The position numbers were made by a program, and so were the translations under genes. From the NCBI RefSeq assembly GCF_009829945.1, contig NZ_SZZT01000001.1:1-64000 (forward strand): a DNA stretch of 64,000 nucleotides, read 5' to 3'. Below the pieces are notes generated by a model. It was not told the origin of the DNA. It ran no database searches and worked only from the letters and a program-made list of their open reading frames with translations. Positions 44,583-53,634 of the stretch are shown here, in pieces; within the stretch, counting starts at the first letter, position 1; each line of letters opens with the position of its first letter. The DNA comes from Pantoea sp. SoEX. GTDB lineage: Bacteria > Pseudomonadota > Gammaproteobacteria > Enterobacterales > Enterobacteriaceae.

Positions 44583-45617
44583 ATGTTTGATACTAAAATC
44601 AATAATGGTAATGTGGAAAAAGTTGCAGTAAGTGAAAGAACAAGTAATTTACTACATGCTGATTATATTTCTTGGAGTGCAATTTTTGTAGGAGTAATAT
44701 TTACTTTTATACTACATATATTACTTACTTTGTTAGGAACAGCAATTACTACTACGGTAATTGATATACATCAAACCCAGCAGAGTGTGAATAAATTAGG
44801 TAATAATTCATTAATTTGGATAGGTGCTACTTTACTTTTATCTATATCAATCGGTAGTTTTGTTGCTGGTCGTCTAGCAAAATGTTCAGGAGCATTACAT
44901 GGATTATTAGTTTTTTGTTTAAATACATTAATTACAGCATGGTTAGCATTTTCATTAGGCACAAATATTTTTGGTAACATTTTAAATATTGCGCATTCTA
45001 GTCTTAACAAGAACATAGAGGAGAATATTAACGTTACATCTTTACCTACTACGTTATTTCATAGTAATAAAGGAAAGATATTAGATAATAGTAAAATAGA
45101 TAATTTTACAGGAAATGCATATATTGAATTTGCTCAAACTTTTAATACTGATCAAAGATACTTCAATTATGATTTCAATAAAGTAATGAAAAAATTTCAT
45201 AACAAAAAATTATCTTATACAAATAATGATATTAATATATTACATATAAATTTTGTTAGTTGGTTTAAGAAAGTAGAAGATAATCCTACTAAAATATCAC
45301 CAGAAGATGATAAAACTAAAAAAATATCATTGGTAAATAATACTAAAGAACAAAAGAAAATTGTTACTAATAGTTCTACCAGTAATTCTAAAAAAACAGA
45401 TAAGGATATTGATAAAACAACTAAAAAAATAGACAAAAAAAATCAAGATAAAAAAATTACTCAGAATACTTTATCTTCAAACAATTCTTCTGACCAAATT
45501 GAAAATTTGAAAAAATCAACATCAAAAAATACTTGGTATACACTGTGTTTATTGATAACAGAAGCATTGTTGTCTAGTGCTATGGGTATGTTAGGATATA
45601 GAAGTAAGCAAAGTTAA
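44583..45617 (+). CDS. Unnamed four-helix membrane protein with lysine-rich insert
   Basis: No E. coli counterpart that I recognise. The ATG at 44583 has a strong AAGGAGAG site; 344 aa. Three hydrophobic helices occupy about 30-56 (ISWSAIFVGVIFTFILHI...), 76-98 (with GSFVAGRLA) and 103-131 (GALHGLLVFCLNTLITAW); a fourth follows near 317-338. The pattern WSAIF.G...LLTLLG, SFVAGRLA, GALHGL resembles a loosely named bacterial family (often labelled PhnA-like or YrzE-like membrane protein), which usually has a short middle region. Here about 180 residues separate helices 3 and 4, the last 80 of them nearly all K, N, S, T, D and I. A GC-rich terminator follows. I infer an expressed inner-membrane protein; function unknown. 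Its retention in such a reduced genome is notable. Confidence 0.8.
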   Translation: MFDTKINNGNVEKVAVSERTSNLLHADYISWSAIFVGVIFTFILHILLTLLGTAITTTVIDIHQTQQSVNKLGNNSLIWIGATLLLSISIGSFVAGRLAKCSGALHGLLVFCLNTLITAWLAFSLGTNIFGNILNIAHSSLNKNIEENINVTSLPTTLFHSNKGKILDNSKIDNFTGNAYIEFAQTFNTDQRYFNYDFNKVMKKFHNKKLSYTNNDINILHINFVSWFKKVEDNPTKISPEDDKTKKISLVNNTKEQKKIVTNSSTSNSKKTDKDIDKTTKKIDKKNQDKKITQNTLSSNNSSDQIENLKKSTSKNTWYTLCLLITEALLSSAMGMLGYRSKQS

Positions 45618-45649
45618 TATATTTATTGTAATGTACAGTATTTGAAATT

Positions 45650-45681
45650 AAGAAAGGCGACATATGCTTGTCGCCTTTCTT
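45650..45681. terminator. Bidirectional terminator between the membrane protein and suhB
   Basis: Perfect 13-bp stem with a GC core, arms 45650-45662 (AAGAAAGGCGACA) and 45669-45681, 6-nt loop, ending in Ts on the plus strand and preceded by As, so it can work in both directions. It lies between two convergent genes (stops at 45617 and 45689). Confidence 0.88.
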
Positions 45682-45688
45682 TATTCAA

Positions 45689-46468
45689 TTATATATTACG
45701 TATTTTTAATAATATTGATTTTAGTACATGGGGATTAGCCGCAATGATATTGTTTGAATTTGTATGATTGCCATTAAAATCAGTAATTAATCCTCCTGAT
45801 TCCCTTACCAATAACTCACCTGCACTAAAATTCCAAGGTTTCAATCCAATATAAAAATAACCATCTACACGTCCCGCTGCTACATATGCCATATCTAATC
45901 CTACTGAACCAGTACGACGAAAATCTATATAATTATGTTTAAATATTTGATTAATCTTAGTAATATATTTTTGGTTATCTTGCTGCAGAGATAATAAATA
46001 ACCTATAGCCAATATAGTTCCCTTTAAATCTACTGCATTACTACATCTCAATCGATAACCATTAAGCTGTGCTCCTTGTCCGCGCACAGCGCTAAATATT
46101 TCATTAAGTATAGGAGCATAAATTACAGCTATTTCAGTGCGATTTTTCATAGTTAAAGTTATTGAAATTGAAAAATTAGGCAAACATTTTAAAAAATTAC
46201 TAATACAATCTAAAGGATCTATAGTCCATTTTATATCTTTATTTGAACCAATAATTTTACCATGCATTTCAGTAATAATATTGTGTTCAGGATATGATTT
46301 ACGGATCACATCAATAATTAATTTTTCTAATTCAATTTTAACAGAATTAGTGATGTTTTTGATATTGGGTTGATTGATTTTAACGGTACTTACGATTTCA
46401 TAATTTTTAACAATTAAATTTCCTGCTCTTCTCACTGCACGTATAGCAATATTCAGCATTGGATGCAT
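45689..46468 (-). CDS. suhB: SuhB, inositol-monophosphatase-family protein (catalytic residues degenerate)
   Basis: E. coli SuhB has inositol monophosphatase activity and a separate role as a Nus factor in rRNA antitermination. The 259-aa product (E. coli 267) aligns without gaps through the first 150 residues or so, and its start MHPMLNIAIRAVRRAGNLI is nearly identical. Metal ligands Glu67, Asp84 and Asp87 remain, but Asp44 is lysine, Glu68 is methionine, the DGTTNF segment reads DCISNF (Gly88 to Cys, Thr89 to Ile), Glu205 is tyrosine and Asp212 is asparagine (KPWNFSAGE). These changes should abolish or greatly weaken phosphatase activity. DFRRTGS and VAAGRVDGYF are conserved, and the frame is intact. 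I infer selection for the Nus role. The last eight residues of the E. coli protein are missing. Confidence 0.93.
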   Translation of the reverse strand: MHPMLNIAIRAVRRAGNLIVKNYEIVSTVKINQPNIKNITNSVKIELEKLIIDVIRKSYPEHNIITEMHGKIIGSNKDIKWTIDPLDCISNFLKCLPNFSISITLTMKNRTEIAVIYAPILNEIFSAVRGQGAQLNGYRLRCSNAVDLKGTILAIGYLLSLQQDNQKYITKINQIFKHNYIDFRRTGSVGLDMAYVAAGRVDGYFYIGLKPWNFSAGELLVRESGGLITDFNGNHTNSNNIIAANPHVLKSILLKIRNI

Positions 46469-47096
46469 TATTATTTCTCGTTAAATATCCGTATTAGAAA
46501 GGTAAAATTTAGAAATGTAAATTTAATATTTTATAGATTACTTGAATTTTGATTATTATACAATATGTTGTTTTAATAATTATATTTGATATTATTTTAT
46601 TACTTAATAACATCAATTATATCATAAATTAATTTTAAATATTTAAAATACTTTATACAATAATTTTTTAAAATATCATAAATTAATAATTGTCAATGAT
46701 CAAAATAATGTAAAAATTATTTTATTTAAGAAAATATCGTGAAATAGAATATTAAATTTATACATGTATATAAAATCAATTATGTATAACATTTTATTGA
46801 AAATAAAATGATTATTAATTTGAAACATATATAATCAAAATTGATTTTCATAGTATTTTAAAAAGGTAATAAAATATTAAATATATTTATTTAAATATAA
46901 TTCAAAAATATTTTTATATTATTTTAAAAAATATAAAATTTACATATTTGTTGATTCTAATATAGCATAAAACAAATAATAATGTTTAAATTTATTGCTT
47001 GTTTTATGCTATTAAGATTATTTTATATAATTACATTTATATTATTAATTAGTAATAAATATATTTTTTATATAAAATTAATGGAGTAATTATAAA
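46469..47096. other. Non-coding spacer at the position of lost trmJ-iscR, with a long hairpin
   Basis: About 630 bp of low-complexity A/T sequence between divergent suhB and iscS, where E. coli has trmJ and iscR. No gene is visible. It contains a perfect 14-bp inverted repeat, 46962-46975 (ATAGCATAAAACAA) with 46999-47012, whose stem can continue inward for five more pairs past a mismatch and a wobble. The hairpin ends 84 bp before the iscS ATG and could lie in the iscS leader. Confidence 0.6.
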
Positions 47097-48245
47097 ATGA
47101 AATTACCAATTTATTTAGATTACGCTTCGACAACTCCAGTTGATGAACGTGTTGCTAATAAAATGATGCAATATTTAACTAAAGATGGAATTTTTGGTAA
47201 TTCTGCTTCTAGATCTCACTGTTTCGGCTGGAAAGCAGAAGAAGCAATAAATATTGCTCGTAGTCAAATAGCAAAAGTAGTGAATTCTGATCCTAGAGAA
47301 ATAATTTTTACTTCTGGAGCTACTGAATCTAATAACTTAGCTATTAAGGGAACTGCTCAATTTTTTGAAACAAAAGGTCAACATATAATTACAAGTGTAA
47401 TTGAACATAAATCAGTATTAGATACTTGTAATTATCTAGAAAATAAAGGTTTTCAAATAACATACCTTCCATGCTCAAAAAAAGGCTTTATATCAGTAGA
47501 TGAACTAAAATCCTCTTTAAAAGAAGAAACTATTTTAGTTTCAATTATACATGTTAATAATGAAATTGGAACAATCCAAGATATTGTCAATATAGGAGAA
47601 ATATGTCATAAATATAATATCATGTTTCATGTAGATGCATCACAAAGTATTTGCAAATTACCAATTAATCTAAATAAATTAAAAGTAGATTTGATGTCCT
47701 TTTCAGCTCACAAGATATATGGTCCTAAAGGTATAGGCGCATTATATGTACGCAAAAAACCTTATCATCAAATTGCAACTCAAATTCATGGTGGAGGACA
47801 TGAACGCGGAATACGTTCTGGAACTTTACCTGTACACCAAATTGTTGGTATGGGAGAAGCTTATCGTATTGCAAATAAATACATTAAAAAAGAATCAATA
47901 TATTTAAGAAATTTACGTAATAAGTTTTGGCAAGAAATTTGTACATTAGATAATGTATCAATTAATGGAGATTTACAAAATAGTATCGGAAATATTATTA
48001 ATATAAGATTTAATAACATAGATAGTGAATCTTTAATTTTAGCTTTGAAAGATCTGGCAATTTCTTCTGGTTCTGCCTGTACTTCCGCATATCTTGAAGC
48101 TTCTTATATATTACGTGCTTTAGGATTAAGTGAAGAAATGGCACATAATTCTATTCGTTTTTCTATAGGCAGATTTACTACTATAGAAGAAATTGATTAT
48201 GCTATATCTTTAATAAAAAAATCAGTATCTTATTTATCGAGATAA
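47097..48245 (+). CDS. iscS: Cysteine desulfurase IscS (lacks IscU-binding tail)
   Basis: PLP enzyme that moves sulfur from cysteine to acceptors for Fe-S clusters, tRNA thiolation and other thio-cofactors. The 382-aa product (E. coli 404) starts [19 protein letters not shown], has the PLP lysine in [13 protein letters not shown] and the catalytic cysteine in [20 protein letters not shown], so it is of IscS type and probably active. It ends KKSVSYLSR; the E. coli C-terminal extension of some 22 residues, which contacts IscU, is missing. iscR, iscU, iscA, hscBA and fdx are all absent from their usual places. A role in tRNA thiolation, or feeding another Fe-S system, is more likely than the classical ISC route. 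Confidence 0.95.
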   Translation: MKLPIYLDYASTTPVDERVANKMMQYLTKDGIFGNSASRSHCFGWKAEEAINIARSQIAKVVNSDPREIIFTSGATESNNLAIKGTAQFFETKGQHIITSVIEHKSVLDTCNYLENKGFQITYLPCSKKGFISVDELKSSLKEETILVSIIHVNNEIGTIQDIVNIGEICHKYNIMFHVDASQSICKLPINLNKLKVDLMSFSAHKIYGPKGIGALYVRKKPYHQIATQIHGGGHERGIRSGTLPVHQIVGMGEAYRIANKYIKKESIYLRNLRNKFWQEICTLDNVSINGDLQNSIGNIINIRFNNIDSESLILALKDLAISSGSACTSAYLEASYILRALGLSEEMAHNSIRFSIGRFTTIEEIDYAISLIKKSVSYLSR

Positions 48246-48525
48246 TTCTAATTTTAAATTAGAATGAAAAATGAATCTTTGATTGTTACATTAATAGTGA
48301 CATAATTTGATAATTACTTTTTTTTATGATTTTCATTATTAAAAAAAAGATATAACTGTAATGTTTTAAAAAATTATACTGTTCATATTAATCAATCATA
48401 TTACTTTACTAAATTATTTTATTATAAGATAATCATATAAAATATAGAATTATATTTCTAAAATAAAAAATTAATTTTACAAAATATCTTAATAACATTA
48501 TTTAATAAAAATTTAAGAGAATAAT

Positions 48526-48957
48526 ATGACACTTGAGCGCACTCTTTCAATAATTAAACCTAATATAGTAGCTAAAAATTTGATAGGTAAAATTATCAAT
48601 AAATTTGAAATTACAGGTTTTAAAATTATTGGCATAAAAATGATTCGGTTAAATAAACAACAAGTTGAAAATTTTTATAAACTACATATCAATAGGTATT
48701 TTTTTAAAGATCTAGTTAATTTCATGATTTCAGGACCTATTATTGTTGCTATATTAGAAAGTGAAAATGCTATTAAATTACATCGAGAATTAATAGGAGA
48801 TACTAATCCACTTAAAGCATTAAAGGGTACACTACGTGCTGAATATGCTGATAGCTATACTGAAAATGGTTTTCATGGTTCTGATTCCGAAAAATCAGCT
48901 ATGTTTGAAATTAATTATTTTTTTAGAAAAGATGAGATATTTTCTGGTGTAAATTGA
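48526..48957 (+). CDS. ndk: Nucleoside diphosphate kinase Ndk
   Basis: Balances NTP and dNTP pools by phosphate transfer through a phosphohistidine. It is 143 aa, as in E. coli, starting MTLERTLSIIKPNIVAKN, with the active-site histidine in NGFHGSDSEKSA. The residue before the histidine is Phe where E. coli has Thr. AAGAGA precedes the ATG. In E. coli several isc and other genes lie between iscS and ndk; here 280 non-coding bases remain, beginning with an 8-bp inverted repeat that abuts the iscS stop (48245-48265). Confidence 0.96.
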   Translation: MTLERTLSIIKPNIVAKNLIGKIINKFEITGFKIIGIKMIRLNKQQVENFYKLHINRYFFKDLVNFMISGPIIVAILESENAIKLHRELIGDTNPLKALKGTLRAEYADSYTENGFHGSDSEKSAMFEINYFFRKDEIFSGVN

Positions 48958-49025
48958 TTTTAAAATAACTAAATATAAAACAATTATTTATATTGTTTTA
49001 TGTAAAGAATGATTAAGGTAAACCT

Positions 49026-50141
49026 ATGTTTAGAGAAATATCAGAATCTCCTTCTTCTATATTTTTTAATAAATTATTTTTTGAAAAACAAAAAATTAAT
49101 ATGCTTGAATTAAATAGAGAAAAAATGAAAGAATTTTTTGTTTCGCTAGGAGAAAAACCATTTCATGCAGATCAAGTAATGAAATGGATTTATCATCATT
49201 ACTGTGATGATTTTCATAATATGACTAATCTTAACAAAGAATTACGTTCTAAATTAGAAAAATTTGCTAAAATCAGTATACCTAGTGTAGTTAAAGAGGT
49301 TAGATCTTCTGATGGAAGTATTAAATGGTCTCTTGAAGTTGAAAATCAGTTTATAGAGACTGTTTATATTCCTTATAAAAAACGTGCTACACTATGTATT
49401 TCATCACAAATCGGTTGTGCTTTGGGATGTAAATTTTGCTATACTGCTACACAGGGATTTATCCGTAATTTAAGTACAGCTGAAATTATTGGACAAATTT
49501 GGTGTATATCTAATATTATAAAAAATAATAAATCAATAAGTAATATGCATCCTATTACTAATATAGTGTTTATGGGAATGGGAGAACCATTATTAAATTT
49601 AAATAATGTTGCAAGATCAATAAATATAATGTTAGATGATTTTGGTTTTGGTTTTTCTAAACGTCGCATAACATTATCAACTTCTGGCATAGTGCCAGCA
49701 TTGAGCAAATTAAGTGAACTTGTTGACGTGTCTCTTGCAATATCATTGCATGCTCCAAACGATAATTTACGAAACGAAATAATGCCGATCAATAAAAAAT
49801 ATAATATTAATAATGTTTTGTTAGAAATTAGAGAGTATCTAGCACAATCTAAAACTAAAAAAGGAATTGTTACCATTGAGTATGTTTTACTTAGTCATGT
49901 GAATGATCATATTAATCATGCATATGAATTAGTAAAATTACTTAAAAATTTACCGTGTAAAATAAATCTTATCCCCTGGAACTATTTTCCAGGATCATCT
50001 TATTTCCGTAGTTCTAATAATCGTATCATGCGTTTCTCAAAAATTTTAACAGAGCAGGGATTTAATACTATTATTCGTAAAAATAGAGGTAGTGATATTA
50101 GTGCAGCTTGTGGTCAATTGACTGGTATAGTTAAAAACTAA
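49026..50141 (+). CDS. rlmN: Dual-specificity RNA methyltransferase RlmN
   Basis: Radical-SAM enzyme that methylates C2 of A2503 in 23S rRNA and A37 of some tRNAs. The 371-aa product (E. coli 384) has the cluster motif [15 protein letters not shown] (Cx3Cx2C), the SAM-binding [23 protein letters not shown], and the mechanistic cysteine in AACGQL near the C-terminus. The tail of about 17 residues after it is missing (ends GIVKN). The other mechanistic cysteine region is intact. rodZ, which precedes ispG in E. coli, is absent. Confidence 0.95.
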   Translation: MFREISESPSSIFFNKLFFEKQKINMLELNREKMKEFFVSLGEKPFHADQVMKWIYHHYCDDFHNMTNLNKELRSKLEKFAKISIPSVVKEVRSSDGSIKWSLEVENQFIETVYIPYKKRATLCISSQIGCALGCKFCYTATQGFIRNLSTAEIIGQIWCISNIIKNNKSISNMHPITNIVFMGMGEPLLNLNNVARSINIMLDDFGFGFSKRRITLSTSGIVPALSKLSELVDVSLAISLHAPNDNLRNEIMPINKKYNINNVLLEIREYLAQSKTKKGIVTIEYVLLSHVNDHINHAYELVKLLKNLPCKINLIPWNYFPGSSYFRSSNNRIMRFSKILTEQGFNTIIRKNRGSDISAACGQLTGIVKN

Positions 50142-50455
50142 AAAATTATCATTAATATTTTGGATATTATAAGACAACCAATTATAATCTTAATTATTAA
50201 GGCAAATGAAATATCCCATTACAATTATTACACACCGTTATATTTTAAATATTGCATTTAATCTGCATTCAGTACAAATTTTGTATTGCATAATTAACTT
50301 TTTTTACTAAACAATTATAAAGTTATTAAATAATTATGCAGTACTGTTAAAAATAACTAATCACATATAATATAATATGTAGTAGTTTCTTTTTAACAAT
50401 TATATAATAGAAGAATATTCTATTTACTTTGTTCTGGTAATTCTTGGAGAAATAT
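50142..50455. other. Non-coding spacer at the position of lost rodZ
   Basis: About 310 bp between rlmN and ispG. No open frame of note, and no rodZ motif that I can recognise. TGCATTTAATCTGCATT near 50249-50265 and a TACAAATTTTGTA palindrome near 50272 are the only local structures. The ispG ribosome-binding site closes the region. Confidence 0.55.
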
Positions 50456-51574
50456 GTGTATAGCAAAAAACATATTATTCGGCGTCAATCAAAACTTATT
50501 CATGTAGGTAAAGTACCGATTGGAAATGGAACTCCTATAACTGTTCAATCAATGACCAATACATGTACTACAGATATTAATGCAACAATTAAACAAATTG
50601 AATCTCTTAAAAATGCAGGTGCTGACATCATTAGGATTTCAGTACCACATATGGATGCTGTCAAAGCATTTAAACTAATAAAACAAAAAACAGATATACC
50701 ATTAATAGCTGATATTCATTTTGACTATCGTATTGCATTAAAAGTTGCTGAATATGGAGCCGATTGCTTACGCATTAATCCAGGAAATATTGGTAATGAA
50801 AGAAAAATTCGCATGGTAGTAGATTGTGCAAAATATAATAATATTCCTATTCGCATTGGTGTAAATTCGGGATCTTTAGAAAAAGATATTATAAATAAAT
50901 ATGGTAGAGTCATACCAGAAGCTTTAGTAGAATCTGCTATGCGTCATGCAGATTATTTAGATCGTTTTAATTTTGATCAATTTAAAGTAAGTGTTAAAGC
51001 TTCTAATGTTTCCATTGCAGTAAAATCTTACCGTTTGCTTGCTAAGCAAATAGATCAACCATTGCATATTGGTATTACTGAATCTGGAACTATACGTAAT
51101 GGTACAGTTAAGTCTTCTATTGGTATTGGACTGTTACTGTCAGAAGGAATTGGTGATACAATAAGAGTATCATTAGCAGCAAATCCTATAGAAGAAATTA
51201 AAGTGGGTTTTGATATACTTCACTCTTTAAATATACGTTCACGTGGTGTTAATTTTATTGCTTGTCCTACTTGTTCTCGACAGGAATTTGATGTTATAAG
51301 CACCGTTAATGAACTAGAAAAACGCCTTCATGATATATCAATACCAATCAATGTTTCAATTATTGGTTGTATCGTAAATGGTCCGGGAGAAGCTGCTACA
51401 TCAACAATAGGTTTAACTGGAGGTAAAAATAAGAGCAGTGTTTATGAAGATGGTTTACGTAATAAAAATAAGATTGATAATAAAAATATAATAGATCAAT
51501 TAGAAATGCGTATTCGTAATAAAGTATTGAATATTGATCAAAAAATATATTCTAATGAATTATTGAAAAAATAA
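50456..51574 (+). CDS. ispG: 4-hydroxy-3-methylbut-2-enyl diphosphate synthase IspG (GcpE)
   Basis: Penultimate step of the MEP isoprenoid pathway; a 4Fe-4S enzyme. I place the start at GTG 50456, 6 bp after GGAG, which gives 372 aa, the E. coli length; a TTG at 50444 is in frame but overlaps that ribosome-binding site. The cluster cysteines are in [14 protein letters not shown] and [15 protein letters not shown]-barrel segments such as [11 protein letters not shown] and [11 protein letters not shown] are intact. It needs Fe-S assembly, so some Fe-S system must operate despite the loss of iscU here. Confidence 0.95.
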   Translation: MYSKKHIIRRQSKLIHVGKVPIGNGTPITVQSMTNTCTTDINATIKQIESLKNAGADIIRISVPHMDAVKAFKLIKQKTDIPLIADIHFDYRIALKVAEYGADCLRINPGNIGNERKIRMVVDCAKYNNIPIRIGVNSGSLEKDIINKYGRVIPEALVESAMRHADYLDRFNFDQFKVSVKASNVSIAVKSYRLLAKQIDQPLHIGITESGTIRNGTVKSSIGIGLLLSEGIGDTIRVSLAANPIEEIKVGFDILHSLNIRSRGVNFIACPTCSRQEFDVISTVNELEKRLHDISIPINVSIIGCIVNGPGEAATSTIGLTGGKNKSSVYEDGLRNKNKIDNKNIIDQLEMRIRNKVLNIDQKIYSNELLKK

Positions 51575-51641
51575 ATTCAATTAATCATATAAAATAGTTT
51601 TTTATTTCTAACTGTTATTTACATAATAAGGAATATGTAAT

Positions 51642-52928
51642 GTGATCATAGCTAAAAATATTCAAGCAGTAAGAGGAATGAAAGATTATTTACCTAATAA
51701 TGTATATATTTGGCAAAAAATTGAAAACATATTAAAAAATATTTTAAACAGCTATGGTTATAGCGAGATTAGGTTGCCAATTATAGAACATATTTCATTA
51801 TATAAGAGGACTATTGGAGATATTACAGATTTAGTAGAAAAAGAAATGTATAATTTTACCGATCGCAATGGTGATGTCCTTACATTACGTCCAGAGGGTA
51901 CTGCTGGATGTGTTCGTGCTGGAATAGAGCATGGTTTTCTTTATAATCAAGAACAAAGATTATGGTATATGGGTCCAATGTTTCGTTATGAACGTCCGCA
52001 AATGGGTCGTTATCGTCAATTTCATCAATTTGGAGTAGAGGTGTTTGGTTTAGAAGGACCAGATATTGATGCTGAATTAATTATGATAAATAGCCGATTG
52101 TGGAGAGCATTAGGAATACATAATCATATTAGATTGGAAATCAATTCTATTGGTTCATTTGACTCATGTAAGAATTACCGTAATGTACTAATTGATTTTT
52201 TAGAAAAACATAAAGATTCATTAGATGAAAATTGTCAAAAACGTATGTATACTAATCCTATGAGGGTTTTAGATAGTAAAAATCCTATAATTAAGTCTCT
52301 AATGGAAAATGCTCCTAAGATTATTAACTATGTAGATGATGATTCTCTCAATCATTTTAAGAACTTATGTAAATTACTTGATGAATTAAACATATCATAT
52401 AAAATTAACCATAATTTAGTTCGTGGACTTGATTATTATAATCGTACAGTAATTGAGTGGATTTCAGATTCTTTAGGTGCTCAGGGTACTATTTGTGGAG
52501 GTGGTCGCTACGATAATTTAGTTAATCAATTAAGCAACTATTCTACACCTGCTGTAGGTTTCGCTTTAGGAATGGAAAGGTTATTATTTCTAGTTAAAAC
52601 AATAAATCCAAATTTTGAATTAAAAAATAATCGTAATTTTGATGTACATATAATAACTAATTGTCAAGGTATAAAAATAATTGCTTTAGATTTAGCTGAA
52701 GAGTTAAGAGATAAAATACCTGAATTAACATTCATAACAAGTTTTAGAAATACAAGTTTAAAAAAACAAATTATACGTGCTACAAAATTGGGAGCAACTT
52801 TCGTGTTAATATTAAATAAAAACGATAGAAATTTACATAATATTATAGTTAAAGATTTAAGAAATGGTAAAGAACAAATTGTATTTAAATTAGATATTTT
52901 AAGTACACTAAAATTTTTATTAAAATAA
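51642..52928 (+). CDS. hisS: Histidyl-tRNA synthetase HisS
   Basis: Class II synthetase. The 428-aa product (E. coli 424) starts at GTG 51642 with AAGGA upstream and enters homology at AKNIQAVRGMKDYLP. Motif 2 is GPMFRYERPQMGRYRQFHQ, the histidine-specific motif LVRGLDYYNRTV and motif 3 region AVGFALGMERLLFL are present, followed by the anticodon-binding domain. The last nine codons and the stop lie in one arm of a 20-bp perfect inverted repeat (52902-52943), which is followed 24 bp later by yfgM. Confidence 0.97.
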   Translation: MIIAKNIQAVRGMKDYLPNNVYIWQKIENILKNILNSYGYSEIRLPIIEHISLYKRTIGDITDLVEKEMYNFTDRNGDVLTLRPEGTAGCVRAGIEHGFLYNQEQRLWYMGPMFRYERPQMGRYRQFHQFGVEVFGLEGPDIDAELIMINSRLWRALGIHNHIRLEINSIGSFDSCKNYRNVLIDFLEKHKDSLDENCQKRMYTNPMRVLDSKNPIIKSLMENAPKIINYVDDDSLNHFKNLCKLLDELNISYKINHNLVRGLDYYNRTVIEWISDSLGAQGTICGGGRYDNLVNQLSNYSTPAVGFALGMERLLFLVKTINPNFELKNNRNFDVHIITNCQGIKIIALDLAEELRDKIPELTFITSFRNTSLKKQIIRATKLGATFVLILNKNDRNLHNIIVKDLRNGKEQIVFKLDILSTLKFLLK

Positions 52929-52943
52929 AAATTTTAGTGTACT
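52902..52943. repeat. 20-bp perfect inverted repeat across the hisS stop codon
   Basis: Arms 52902-52921 and 52924-52943 are exact reverse complements, separated by only two bases. The RNA would form a hairpin of about 19 pairs with a four-base loop that includes the hisS stop (52926-52928). No T-run follows, so it is not a standard Rho-independent terminator. It may protect the hisS 3' end or reduce read-through into yfgM-bamB-der. Confidence 0.95.
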
Positions 52944-52967
52944 ATGAATATAATGGATTAAGCAATT

Positions 52968-53609
52968 ATGCATATTAATGAAATTAAAAAAGTAAATTTT
53001 AAAGAATTTCTTTATAAAAAAAGGAAAATATTAATTATGTCTTTAATATTTTCCGTATCTATTTTTATGTTAATTATAAGTGGATGGTTATTTTTTTATC
53101 AAAAATCAAATGAAAATAATATTAAAACTAAAGACCTATTAGAACAATATCAAAAAATAATCAGTTCAATGCAAGTTAAACAATCTGGAAAACATTTATC
53201 AGAGCATTCTTTAAAAGATATTAATAACTTTATAAATAAAAATACAAATGTTTATGGTTCTATGGCAGGAATGTTATTAGCGAAATATTATGTTAATAAT
53301 AATCAATTAGATAAAGCAACATCAACATTAAGAACAAGTTTAAAATATAATAGTGATATAAATTTTAAGTCTCTGATAATGTTGCGTTTAGCACGTATTC
53401 AAATTGAACAGAATAAATTAGATGAAGCGATTAAAACTCTAGATAATATAACTGATGATAGCTGGACATCTATAATTGCTGACGTTCGCGGAGAAGCATT
53501 ATTCAGTAAGGGAGAAAAACAAAAAGCAAGAGAAGAATGGAAAAAATCAGCTAAAACTAGTATATCTCCTATACAGGATAGAATAATAAATATGAAAATA
53601 AACAAGTGA
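52968..53609 (+). CDS. yfgM: YfgM family ancillary SecYEG translocon protein
   Basis: Inner-membrane protein with a periplasmic TPR-like domain; in E. coli it associates with SecYEG and PpiD. The 213-aa product (E. coli 206) has one membrane helix (about 20-43, ILIMSLIFSVSIFMLIISGW) and helical repeats: GMLLAKYYVNNNQLDKATS, MLRLARIQIEQNKLDEAI and GEALFSKGEKQKAREEWKKS. N-terminal cytoplasmic part diverged. Sits between hisS and bamB, as in E. coli. Confidence 0.92.
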   Translation: MHINEIKKVNFKEFLYKKRKILIMSLIFSVSIFMLIISGWLFFYQKSNENNIKTKDLLEQYQKIISSMQVKQSGKHLSEHSLKDINNFINKNTNVYGSMAGMLLAKYYVNNNQLDKATSTLRTSLKYNSDINFKSLIMLRLARIQIEQNKLDEAIKTLDNITDDSWTSIIADVRGEALFSKGEKQKAREEWKKSAKTSISPIQDRIINMKINK

Positions 53610-53634
53610 AAATTATTTGGTTAAGAGAACTAAT

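Noticed and set aside
49439-49876. 145-codon open frame antisense to rlmN
   Set aside because: It overlaps the conserved radical-SAM coding region entirely, has no recognisable motif and follows from reading the complement of a constrained gene.
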